From contig JAFGJA010000226.1 in the NCBI GenBank assembly GCA_016929355.1, forward strand, positions 1 to 15,328: a stretch of 15,328 bases of DNA. The letters run 5' to 3'. Position 1 is the first letter of the stretch. Each line of letters starts with the position of its first letter. Below the pieces are notes generated by a model. That model was not told the origin of the DNA, did not search any database, and worked only from the letters and a program-made list of their open reading frames with translations. Both the position numbers and the translations under genes were made by a program. This document shows, piece by piece, positions 1-7,400 of the stretch. The stretch is from Anaerolineae bacterium. GTDB taxonomy: Bacteria; Chloroflexota; Anaerolineae; Aggregatilineales; Aggregatilineaceae.

Positions 1-43
1 AGGGCGAACACATGACGAACCACAGGTTCGCGTTCGCCCCTAC
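1..43. repeat. Palindromic intergenic repeat, right part (truncated by window edge)
   Basis: Positions 2-9 (GGGCGAAC) pair with 32-39 (GTTCGCCC), followed by the terminal CTAC at 40-43. Inside the loop a second small hairpin is possible (CGAAC 16-20 with GTTCG 26-30). The loop starts ACATGA. The arrangement (GGG-stem, ACAT loop, CCC-stem, CTAC end) matches the right half of the repeats at 2391-2482 and 11142-11195, so this is a third copy whose left half lies outside the window. It sits just beyond the 3' end of the minus-strand J-domain gene. Confidence 0.6.
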
Positions 44-85
44 GTGATCATGCGAAATCTATTTGTTTTCTCCATAAGATGGTTT

Positions 86-892
86 TTACCGCCGCAACTC
101 ATCCAACCGATCCAGGCTGGCGGTATACTGCTGCTCCAAGTGATCCGCCAGCTCTTGCAGTAGATCGCGCCCGCGATGCGCCGCCAGTGACGCCTGAATC
201 TTGAGCGACATCATCTCGCCGTTAAACAATTCGCTGCGCCGGAACCGCAATTCCCCGCTGCGGCGTGCCATCTGCTCGGTGATCTGCTGCAACTGGCGCA
301 ACTGCAAAACCGCGATTGGTTCGTCAATCGTCACGCCTTCAGGCTGCGCGGCCAGCGTGCGCAGCGTATCAATATCACGCTCCGAATAGGCATTGTTGAT
401 TTCGGCCATCAAACGGTTACGACGTTGGCGCTCAACCGGATCGGTGGTCAGATCGGGGTGAAAGCGCCTGGCGAGCGCGCGATAAAGCTGTTTGAGGTCT
501 TGCTTCTGTTCATCCGTGCTGCCCTCTGCATCCGGTAGCGCCTGGAACAGCGCATCAAAACCGGCCTCCTTTTTGCGCGGATCGCGCCAGGTGCGTTTGA
601 ACTGCTCCTCAACCGGCACATAATCGTCCGGCGGCGTCCACGTCGTCCACTTGGAGCCAGTCTGCGGCTGGTACAGCGCGGGATTGATGCGCCGTTCCTT
701 CTCGATCTCCGCGATCATGTCCTGGATCATAGCCAGTTTTTCCTGGCGAGGCCGGATCAGGCTGTCGTAGCGCGCGGTGAAATCCTGCATTTCCTTTTCA
801 ATATCGAGGATTTCGGATTCGAGATCAGCGAGTTCGGCTTCCTGTTGGGCGATTTTGAATTTGAGGGTTTCGATCTGCTGTTGGGTGTCCAT
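86..892 (-). CDS. Coiled-coil protein with central J-domain (DnaJ-like)
   Basis: A 268-residue cytoplasmic protein. Residues about 1-68 are a charged, heptad-like coiled coil. A Trp/Pro-rich linker follows (about 80-105). A J-domain lies at roughly 108-178 with the diagnostic HPD tripeptide at 145-147 in the context ARRFHPDLTTDP and a following helix rich in Arg/Asn (AEINNAYSERD). A second coiled coil runs from about 190 to the end. J-domains stimulate the ATPase of Hsp70 (DnaK); the coiled coils probably select the client or location. There is no Gly/Phe region, zinc finger or C-terminal DnaJ substrate domain, so this is a class III J-protein and not DnaJ itself. The start is chosen at the Met opening MDTQQQ, where the coiled coil begins. 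A Met two codons earlier (at 898) or at 931 is also possible, but the 931 ATG abuts a possible -10 box and would probably lie at or before the transcription start. The actual client is unknown. Confidence 0.85.
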   Translation of the reverse strand: MDTQQQIETLKFKIAQQEAELADLESEILDIEKEMQDFTARYDSLIRPRQEKLAMIQDMIAEIEKERRINPALYQPQTGSKWTTWTPPDDYVPVEEQFKRTWRDPRKKEAGFDALFQALPDAEGSTDEQKQDLKQLYRALARRFHPDLTTDPVERQRRNRLMAEINNAYSERDIDTLRTLAAQPEGVTIDEPIAVLQLRQLQQITEQMARRSGELRFRRSELFNGEMMSLKIQASLAAHRGRDLLQELADHLEQQYTASLDRLDELRR

Positions 893-931
893 GATCATCC
901 AGCCTGGTATAAGATCGCTCGATGATCCCAT

Positions 932-937
932 ACTATA
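932..937 (-). promoter_or_regulatory. Possible -10 box for the J-domain gene
   Basis: On the minus strand TATAGT occurs in the context GCGTTATAGTATGGG, about 40 bases ahead of the chosen start codon. No convincing -35 hexamer is seen at the usual distance. It is one half of a divergent promoter region with the box at 985-990. Confidence 0.25.
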
Positions 938-984
938 ACGCGGGGCAGGATCATGAAAGCCCTGTGTTTTGGGGGGATTTTCGT

Positions 985-990
985 TATAAT
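985..990 (+). promoter_or_regulatory. -10 box upstream of sqdB
   Basis: A perfect TATAAT in the context CGTTATAATGGCCC, about 140 bases ahead of the sqdB start. The -35 region is poor. The same TATAATGGC string is found ahead of the ABC transporter operon (12496-12504), which supports it as a promoter element in this genome. The transcript would carry a leader of more than 100 bases in which no riboswitch is recognised. Confidence 0.4.
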
Positions 991-1130
991 GGCCCGGATG
1001 CTGATTCCATCTCCCCGATCACGCGGCAACTTACGTCGTGTGGACGGGTTAATATTTAATGGACAATGGCCGTTATGCATCATGCTGACGGCTGATTGTT
1101 GCAGACTAACAGCTAGTTTAGGAGATTCCG

Positions 1131-2333
1131 ATGCGTATTCTTGTTCTAGGTGGTGATGGCTATCTAGGTTGGGCTACCGCCATGTATTTTAGCAACCGCG
1201 ATCATGAAGTCGCGGTGGTCGATAATTTCAAGCGCCGTCTGATGCACGCCGAGCGCGGCACGGACACCCTGACGCCGATTGCCTCCTTGCACAAGCGCGT
1301 GGACGCCTGGCAAGAAGTCACCGGCAAGCAGATCGACATGTTCATTGGGGACATCAAAGATTGGTTTTTCATCAGCAAAGTGATCCAGGACTTTCAACCG
1401 GAAGCGATTGTTCACTACGGCGAAATTCCCAGCGCGCCTTACTCGATGATCGACGTGCATCATGCCGTTGACGTGCATGAAAACAACGTCAATGGGACGC
1501 TCAATGTCTTGTGGGCGATGCACCAGTTTGCGCCAGAAGCGCACCTGATCAAACTCGGTACGATGGGCGAATACGGCACGCCGAATGTGGACATCCCCGA
1601 AGGCTACTTCGAAGTCGAATTTCGCGGGCGCAAAGATGTGCTGCCGTTCCCCAAACAGCCGGGATCGTTCTATCACCTGACGAAAGTCCACGACAGCAAT
1701 AACATCATGTTCGCCTGCAAAATCTGGGGCTTGCGCGCTACCGATTTGAATCAGGGCGTGGTGTACGGGATTGAAACGCCGGAATCGAATCTGGATGATC
1801 GCCTGCTGACCCGCTTCGACTACGATGAATCGTTCGGGACCGCGCTCAACCGTTTCTGTGTGCAGGCCGTCGCCGGGATTCCGATCACGTTGTTCGGCAA
1901 GGGCCAGCAGACACGCGGCTATCTCAATATCCTCGATACGCTGCAATGTGTCGATATCACGGCGCACAACCCGCCCGCACCGGGCAAGATGCGTGTCTTT
2001 AACCAGTGGGTCGAGCGCTTCAGCGTGCTTGATCTCGCGCAGCATGTCAAAGTGGCTGCCGAAAGCGTCGGCATTGATGTGAAGATTGCCCACTACGAGA
2101 ATCCGCGCGTCGAAGCCGAAGTGCATTACTACAACCCCGATCACAACGAACTCTACGATCTCGGTCTCAAGCCGCATCTCCTGGATGATTCGCTGGTCGA
2201 GCAGGTGATCAATCGCGTGGTGCAGTACAAGGATCGTATTGTGACCGATTCGATTGTGCCGCGCATCTACTGGAAAAAAGGTGACTCCGACGAGTACGTG
2301 GCGATCACCGAATATGAGGAAAACGGCCAGTAG
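1131..2333 (+). CDS. sqdB: UDP-sulfoquinovose synthase SqdB
   Basis: A 400-residue member of the extended short-chain dehydrogenase (NAD-epimerase) family. It converts UDP-glucose and sulfite to UDP-sulfoquinovose, the head-group donor for the sulfolipid SQDG, in the cytoplasm. The N-terminal NAD-binding motif is GGDGYLGWATA (residues 8-18). Family-specific stretches are HYGEIPSAPYSMID (95-108), TMGEYGTPN (144-152) and FPKQPGSFYHLTK (173-185). The catalytic Thr144, Tyr181 and Lys185 correspond by position to Thr145, Tyr182 and Lys186 known from plant SQD1; Glu147 is also kept. Length is normal for the family. The start is supported by a strong ribosome binding site (TTTAGGAG, 1117-1124, six bases before ATG). 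No glycosyltransferase partner (sqdX/sqdD) is adjacent, so the second step must be encoded elsewhere. No clear terminator follows, only a short GGCCA/TGGCC hairpin at the stop codon. Confidence 0.95.
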   Translation: MRILVLGGDGYLGWATAMYFSNRDHEVAVVDNFKRRLMHAERGTDTLTPIASLHKRVDAWQEVTGKQIDMFIGDIKDWFFISKVIQDFQPEAIVHYGEIPSAPYSMIDVHHAVDVHENNVNGTLNVLWAMHQFAPEAHLIKLGTMGEYGTPNVDIPEGYFEVEFRGRKDVLPFPKQPGSFYHLTKVHDSNNIMFACKIWGLRATDLNQGVVYGIETPESNLDDRLLTRFDYDESFGTALNRFCVQAVAGIPITLFGKGQQTRGYLNILDTLQCVDITAHNPPAPGKMRVFNQWVERFSVLDLAQHVKVAAESVGIDVKIAHYENPRVEAEVHYYNPDHNELYDLGLKPHLLDDSLVEQVINRVVQYKDRIVTDSIVPRIYWKKGDSDEYVAITEYEENGQ

Positions 2334-2390
2334 TTGTGGCCCCCTGAATAGGTTTGTCCGGTACAGTGTTCTATGTTTGATGTGATTTTT

Positions 2391-2482
2391 GTAGGGGCCG
2401 ACCAGCGTGTCGGCCCAGGGTGTCAGAAGCGCACATGATGTCGCGCTGACTCAACCGGGAGCACACATTGGTGCTCTCCTAC
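2391..2482. repeat. Modular GTAGGGG...CTAC palindromic repeat, three-hairpin form
   Basis: It begins with GTAGGGG (2391-2397). Hairpin 1 is GGGCCGAC (2395-2402), loop CAGCGT, GTCGGCCC (2409-2416). Hairpin 2 is GTCA (2422-2425), bulge GAA, GCGC (2429-2432), a loop beginning ACATGA, then GCGC and TGAC (2443-2450). Hairpin 3 is GGGAGCAC (2457-2464), loop ACATTG, GTGCTCTC (2471-2478), and the element ends with CTAC (2479-2482). It resembles the copy at 11142-11195 with one extra hairpin inserted. It lies in the 521-bp gap after sqdB. Confidence 0.75.
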
Positions 2483-2506
2483 AAGAACATCGCGTAGACT
2501 TTAAGG

Positions 2507-2677
2507 GCGTGTATGGAAAGGATAAACCCCCATCCCCAGCCCTTCCCCCGCAAGCAGAGGCAGGGAGAAGAATCTCTGTTGGGAAGTCCCGTCCTGCCTG
2601 TGGGGAGGGATTTAGGGTGGGGTCAAACGGTTTTCCGCACACGCTCTAAATCCCCCTCTCCAAGTACGGAGAGGGGG
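2507..2677. repeat. C-rich/G-rich dispersed repeat, copy 1
   Basis: It starts GCGTGTATGGAAA and continues through C-rich then G-rich blocks. The first ~64 bases match copy 2 (starting at 4046) with only three or so differences. Two hairpins are visible: a large imperfect one pairing CCCTTCCCCCGC (around 2540) with GGGGAGGG (around 2602-2609), and a perfect 10-bp stem CCCCCTCTCC (2652-2661) / GGAGAGGGGG (2668-2677) with loop AAGTAC. The open frames through it encode Pro/Arg-rich low-complexity peptides and are not taken as genes. Together with the palindrome at 2391-2482 it fills most of the gap between sqdB and the lipoprotein gene. Confidence 0.75.
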
Positions 2678-2762
2678 TGTTTCAAATACCCATGTCGTCA
2701 TTTCTCCGCATGAAACTTTCCTGAAATTCCCATTCACCGCAACATCCGCGCCTGATTTACGG

Positions 2763-2804
2763 TATGATCAATACTGGGGGGCTGTGCAGACATGACCGCA
2801 CAGC
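2763..2804 (+). promoter_or_regulatory. Possible promoter/operator of the lipoprotein gene
   Basis: A -10-like TATGAT (2763-2768) is followed by a perfect 7-bp inverted repeat GCTGTGC (2781-2787) / GCACAGC (2798-2804) with a 10-base spacer. It would lie at or just after the transcription start, where a repressor site or a leader hairpin would act. No good -35 hexamer is seen. Confidence 0.3.
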
Positions 2805-2854
2805 TTGTTTGTACGGGTTTACGGCTTTTCAAATTCAAGTATTGTGGAGAGATT

Positions 2855-4027
2855 ATGCAACGACTAAACACACGATGGTGGGTGCTGTTGGTGATCGCGC
2901 TGGTGTTGGGTCTGGCGCTGGTCGCGTGTGGCGGCGATGATGGGGACAACAAGAATGAAGGTGACGGCGATCAACCCGTCCCGGATCAATTGCCCACCGA
3001 TCAAACTGTGCCCGAACAACCGACGCTCGATCCGGCAGAAGCAACGGACATGCCCAGTGTGGCTAGCGAATCGATGGCGACCCCCTTTGCTCCTTTGCCC
3101 GAACTGGCCTATAACGATGCGGTTGATACGGCGCGGGCTGATCTCGCGGTGCGGCTGGATGTGCGCCCGGTGGAGATCGAAGCCTTATCTGCGGAGAGCG
3201 AAGTGTTGCTCGGCCAACCGGCACTATGCCCCGCACTGCCTGATGTCGAACTTGACCTCTATTACGTCTATTTGCAGTATAAGCGCTTTATCTACCCCTA
3301 TCAGGTCTATTTACCGGCTGATCCCAGCGCGGCGATGGTCGTGGAAGCCTGCGAGGATGTCTTCATTGATGAAGAAGTGCTGTATATTCCCACGCCCGAT
3401 TCGCGGGTGGCGATCAGTGATCTGGTCGTGGCCGATCTCATCGAGCGCGGGGTGGATACAACGCAGGGCGCATTTCAACTGGTCCGCGAAATGACCTGGA
3501 CGGATGCGAATCTCGGCTGTCCGATTCTGCCGGGACAGGACGCGCCCCAAACCGTGATTCAGGCCGGTTTCCTGATGCTCTACGAAGTGAACGGCATCAC
3601 CTACGAATATCACACGGATGATACCGGCGATCAGGTGGTGTATTGCGAACCGCCGCCCGGTTATGCCACGCCCGCCGACTTGATCGCGGCGCTGCAAGAG
3701 GATGAAGCCGCCGCCGCGCGGATTGTTGAAGATGAGGTCGCGCGGGTCGAAGGGCTGACCGGCGAAGGTACATTAGTGGCGCTCACGGACTTCGATTATC
3801 TCATCGGTGTCTTTGGCTTTGGTTCAACCGAACAGGCGCGTGCCGCCGCCACCTTAATTACCGATACGAGTGTCTGGCGGGCCTTTGTCTCGGATCAGGT
3901 CTTGATCGTGCTGTACGATGCCAGTCCGCCTGCATACAGTCTCTTATTGAAGTACAGCGACGAAGTTGATCTCCCGGCGCAACCGTCCGGCGATCCGACC
4001 CCTGACCCGGCGGCGGATGGGGCGTAA
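2855..4027 (+). CDS. Secreted lipoprotein with duplicated disulfide domain
   Basis: A 390-residue exported lipoprotein of unknown function. The signal peptide is MQRLNTRWW plus a hydrophobic core, with the lipobox L-V-A-C and the lipidated Cys at residue 25. An acidic, Pro/Thr-rich linker follows (about 26-75). Two related domains come next. The second is the clearer one: TWTDANLGCP (214-223), then a hydrophobic strand, YEYHTD and a closing Cys264. The first has Cys125 and Cys166 around a similar strand pattern. The Cys-to-Cys distance is 41 residues in the first and 42 in the second, which suggests a duplication with a disulfide in each. A Cys-free C-terminal domain of about 100 residues (starting near EDEVARVEG) and a Pro/Asp-rich tail end the protein. 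The start is set by GGAGAG at 2846-2851 and the signal peptide; an upstream in-frame ATG at 2792 would spoil the signal and is rejected. A ligand-binding or envelope role is possible but not shown. Confidence 0.85.
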   Translation: MQRLNTRWWVLLVIALVLGLALVACGGDDGDNKNEGDGDQPVPDQLPTDQTVPEQPTLDPAEATDMPSVASESMATPFAPLPELAYNDAVDTARADLAVRLDVRPVEIEALSAESEVLLGQPALCPALPDVELDLYYVYLQYKRFIYPYQVYLPADPSAAMVVEACEDVFIDEEVLYIPTPDSRVAISDLVVADLIERGVDTTQGAFQLVREMTWTDANLGCPILPGQDAPQTVIQAGFLMLYEVNGITYEYHTDDTGDQVVYCEPPPGYATPADLIAALQEDEAAAARIVEDEVARVEGLTGEGTLVALTDFDYLIGVFGFGSTEQARAAATLITDTSVWRAFVSDQVLIVLYDASPPAYSLLLKYSDEVDLPAQPSGDPTPDPAADGA

Positions 4028-4045
4028 TCATTTGCAATGCTAAAC

Positions 4046-4230
4046 GCGTGTATGGAAAAGATAAACCCCCATCCCCAGCCCTTCCCCCGCAAGCAGGGGC
4101 AGGGAGAAAAGCAGGTTTTTGAAGTCCCGCCCTGCCTGCGGGGAGGGATTAAGGGAGAGGTTGATCACCATTTCAAACGACCTCTGACTCCCCCTCGCCA
4201 TGCGTGGAGAGGGGGTTGGGGGGTGAGGTT
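4046..4230. repeat. C-rich/G-rich dispersed repeat, copy 2
   Basis: It begins GCGTGTATGGAAA like copy 1 (2507) and shares its first ~64 bases almost exactly; the 3' half is more divergent. The small hairpin is CCCCCTCGCC (4190-4199) / GGAGAGGGGG (4206-4215) with one mismatch. It sits 18 bases after the lipoprotein stop codon and may act as its 3' hairpin. Peptides read through it in several frames are low-complexity and not considered genes. Confidence 0.75.
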
Positions 4231-4314
4231 TTAAGGGCATTGCATATCGGTAAAGCAGGGATTAACACATTGTTCCAGATTAACAACATAACCGTATTCA
4301 AACGCGACGTTGCG

Positions 4315-4357
4315 CCGCTTTGTGCGGTTTTGTCTGTACAACGAAATATACAGACAA
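4315..4357 (+). promoter_or_regulatory. Two inverted repeats in the leader of the giant gene
   Basis: A small hairpin CCGC (4315-4318) / GCGG (4324-4327) is followed at once by a perfect 9-bp inverted repeat TTGTCTGTA (4330-4338) / TACAGACAA (4349-4357) with a 10-base spacer. They lie 45-90 bases ahead of the start codon of the 2163-residue protein. The second dyad has operator-like size and symmetry; it could equally form an mRNA leader hairpin. A weak promoter may lie upstream (TTGTTC 4270-4275, TATTCA 4295-4300). Confidence 0.4.
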
Positions 4358-4402
4358 TCGACATTTGCTCCCGATCTAACAGTCATGAGTTGGAGGTTTT
4401 AC

Positions 4403-7400
4403 ATGGGTTTTCACCGCTTTAGACAGGCGGCTCACCATATCTTAACAGTCACGATCTTGCTGACGGTGGTTTTTACGACCTTTGTGCCCCAGTGGGCCAC
4501 GTCAACGCAAGCATCGGCGGACCCTGCCAGCGCTTACGAGACAACAAGCAATACGGTGATGGATGCCGCAACCGATACTGTCTCGTTGGCCGATCTGAGC
4601 GAGCCTGCCGCGCGGCCTGTTGAGGTGGAGTCGTCAACTGTACTTGTGCCGATGAATACGCTGATTCTGACCGAATCCGGCGCGGTGGCTGATCTCACCA
4701 CCGCCATTACCGAGGCGGGCGGCAGCGTCTATTTGCGGCAAGGGGATGCGTTGTTCGCGGGCGTCAAGGGCCTTGATGATACGGCGCTGGCGACATTGGG
4801 CGCGCGCACCACGTATCGTGATGTTGTTGCCGACAGCGCGCTAGCGACGCTGACCACCGAGGAACAAGCCACTATCACGGTTTGGAATAGTCTCATTAAC
4901 CGTCAACCTTTGAATTTCAGCAACTTTATTGCTAGCGGGGCTGATGCCAGCAGCGCGGTTTTTGCCAGCGTGAATGGCTCGCCTGCCAATAGCGTCCAGG
5001 CTGAAGCGTATGATCCGACAGACACCCAGACCAGTTCCTTCCTTTACGGGGATGTGGCGGTCCAGGTGATTTTTGTCGAGAGCACCGGCGCCGGCGAAAA
5101 CTGGGCGGAAGCTGAGATCACGAAGGTGAAAGCCGAAATTTCTCAGGCGTTGGATTGGTGGTCAACGGTATCGCCCGTGCCCGCTCCCGGCGGCGAAGGC
5201 AATCCCGTCGCCCATGTCAGTTGGGATGTGAGCTACTATTCCGCTACCGATAATGCGGCGGATTACGCCAAAATTCAGATTGCGCAAGAACCGATTGATC
5301 TGACGGTGGCGGATGCAGCCGATCCCGATGTGGGCTGGATGCAGACGATTGCCACGAATTTTACGGGCGTACCGGGCAATGCTGGTTTGCGGTTGATGGC
5401 CGATACGGCGCGTGACAATGCCGGAACCGATTGGGGCATGGTGCTGTTTGTGGTCGATAGCAGCAACGATGCAGATGGCCGGTTCTCCGATCAGAAAATT
5501 TCTGGCGCAGCGTTGAATGGCCCCTGGGCCATTGTGACCTACAACGCGGGCGACCTGGGCATTGATAACCTGGAAGTGCCCGTCGCCAAGATGGTCGGGC
5601 ATGTGTTCGGCGCAGGTGATGAAGGCTGGACGCCCGAATTTGGCGGCTGCCGCCCGACGGAAGTTTATGGGTATCTGCGCGTCGATCATACGAACTGTGA
5701 ATATGACTTAAATCCCCGCAAGCTGGTTCCTTCCCTGATGCGTTCGGGCGAAATCATGGTCAGCGCGTACAGCAACTTCCAACTGTCGGAAGAAGCGCGC
5801 GGTCAGGTTGGCTGGGAGGATGGCAACGGTGATGGCGTGTACGATGTGGTGAACAACATGCAAAATGGGTTCGCCGGTTACGCCAGCGCTCCGATTTGCC
5901 CGGTGCTGCGCTTCAACGATGTGCCGATCCTCAACGCGCCGTTTGTGCCTGAGGGCTATACCCTGGCCGATTCATGGACCGTCGAGGTGTTTGATCCTGA
6001 GGCGCTCAATGGGTTGGGCGAACTGAAGGAATACATGCTGTACAGCCCGGTGAACATCAATGCGCCGCAAGCGGTCTGGGGACGGGTTAATGCCGGTCCC
6101 TGGCAGGTCGGTTATCCGGCGAATGATGGCAACTGGAACTCAAAGGATGAAACCTACAATCTCACAGTCAACGGTTGGGCCGGTGTTGCCAACAACGTGG
6201 AATTGATCGTGTTGGATCGCTGGGAGAATCCGATCATTACCGATCCGGTGGTGATCGATATCGCCGTGCCGCCTGCTGCCGGTACGTTTGAAGCGGAAAA
6301 TCGCGCGACACCCGGTATCGATCTGTTCAACTTTGAAGGCATCTATGAAGCCGGTTGGGCCAGTGGTTCGAACGCACTCGCCAGTGGCGGAGCCTATATG
6401 TTCAGTGGCAGCGAAGCCGGGAATGAAGCCTGCTTCACCTTTGATGGTCGGATGGCGCAGATTCAATATGTGCCCGATCCGGCGTATGACACGAACAAGG
6501 CGCAGGTCTACGTGGATGGCGAACTGCATTCGTTCATCTATTACGATGGAGCCACCACCGCCCCGATGACCCACTTGATCGCTAACCTGTCGGATGAGTA
6601 TCACACCGTACAGGTGGTCTCAGAAATTGGCCCGATCACGATGGATAACTTCAACATCTGGGAAATTGGCCCGGAAGATGTGATTCACGGGACGCAGCCG
6701 GGCGGCGCGTACGCGGCTGATGTGAGCGCCGGTAATGCGTTCTTCTACGAGAATACCGGGGTGAAATACTTCCCCAATGGCGCCTGGGCGACAACGCCGC
6801 TGCCCGCTTCGACCCGGCCCGGTACGCCGGACAATTCCGCTAAGAGCAGCGCGCAACTTTATGACCGCCTGTATATGTTTGTCGATCAAGCGCATATCGC
6901 GGCAATCTACCGCGAGGTAGGGCCGGGGATGGGGACGGCCAACGTCTATGTCGATGGCGCATTCCGTGGGGTGATGAACAATGAAGCCGCCTTCTCGGAT
7001 GTGGTCCCCTTCTACATCGGTGGATTGGACCCCGATCCGGCTGCGCCCGATCCCTGGTATCACGCCATCGAACTGCGCGTGAATGCAGGCTCAACCGGCG
7101 TGAACGTGGATGCGGTGCGCGTGCTGTATAAAGACGATAGCGGCGTGGACTTCATGCCGGCGGTTGCCTCTGGTGCAACTGCCGATATAGCGTTTAACGA
7201 TCCCCTGGTGACGCAAGAAGAATACGGGACCTGGGTGCCGCAGAATACGGCGAAAGTGTACCAATCGCGCGAGATGGGATCGACGCTGACCTTCTTCTTC
7301 GAAGGGACCGCGATGGCCGCGCTGGTGCGGACTAATGCGCTGAACGGCGGCACGTTTGAGATGTATGTTGATGGTGAACTGATCCGTACCGTTGACACCA

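Noticed and set aside
1164..2177. Long minus-strand open frame (337 codons) opposite sqdB
   Set aside because: It lies wholly antisense to a gene with clear family motifs, and its translation has no recognisable domain; it arises from codon bias of sqdB.
2652..2677. Intrinsic terminator for sqdB
   Set aside because: The 10-bp stem is strong but lies over 300 bases after the stop codon, lacks a proper T-tract and recurs as part of a dispersed repeat.
2407..2713. Short open frames over the repeats after sqdB, and similar ones at 4037-4240
   Set aside because: Translations are low-complexity Pro/Arg/Ser peptides such as PHPQPFPRK that follow the repeat sequence itself; both repeat copies give them in several frames and strands.
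2792..2854. Upstream ATG for the lipoprotein
   Set aside because: It would add 21 residues before the signal peptide and lies within the 7-bp inverted repeat; the ATG at 2855 has a ribosome binding site and gives a standard lipoprotein signal.
4310..4402. N-terminal extension of the giant protein from a TTG
   Set aside because: It reads through the two leader dyads and lacks a ribosome binding site; the ATG at 4403 follows GGAGG and opens the signal peptide.
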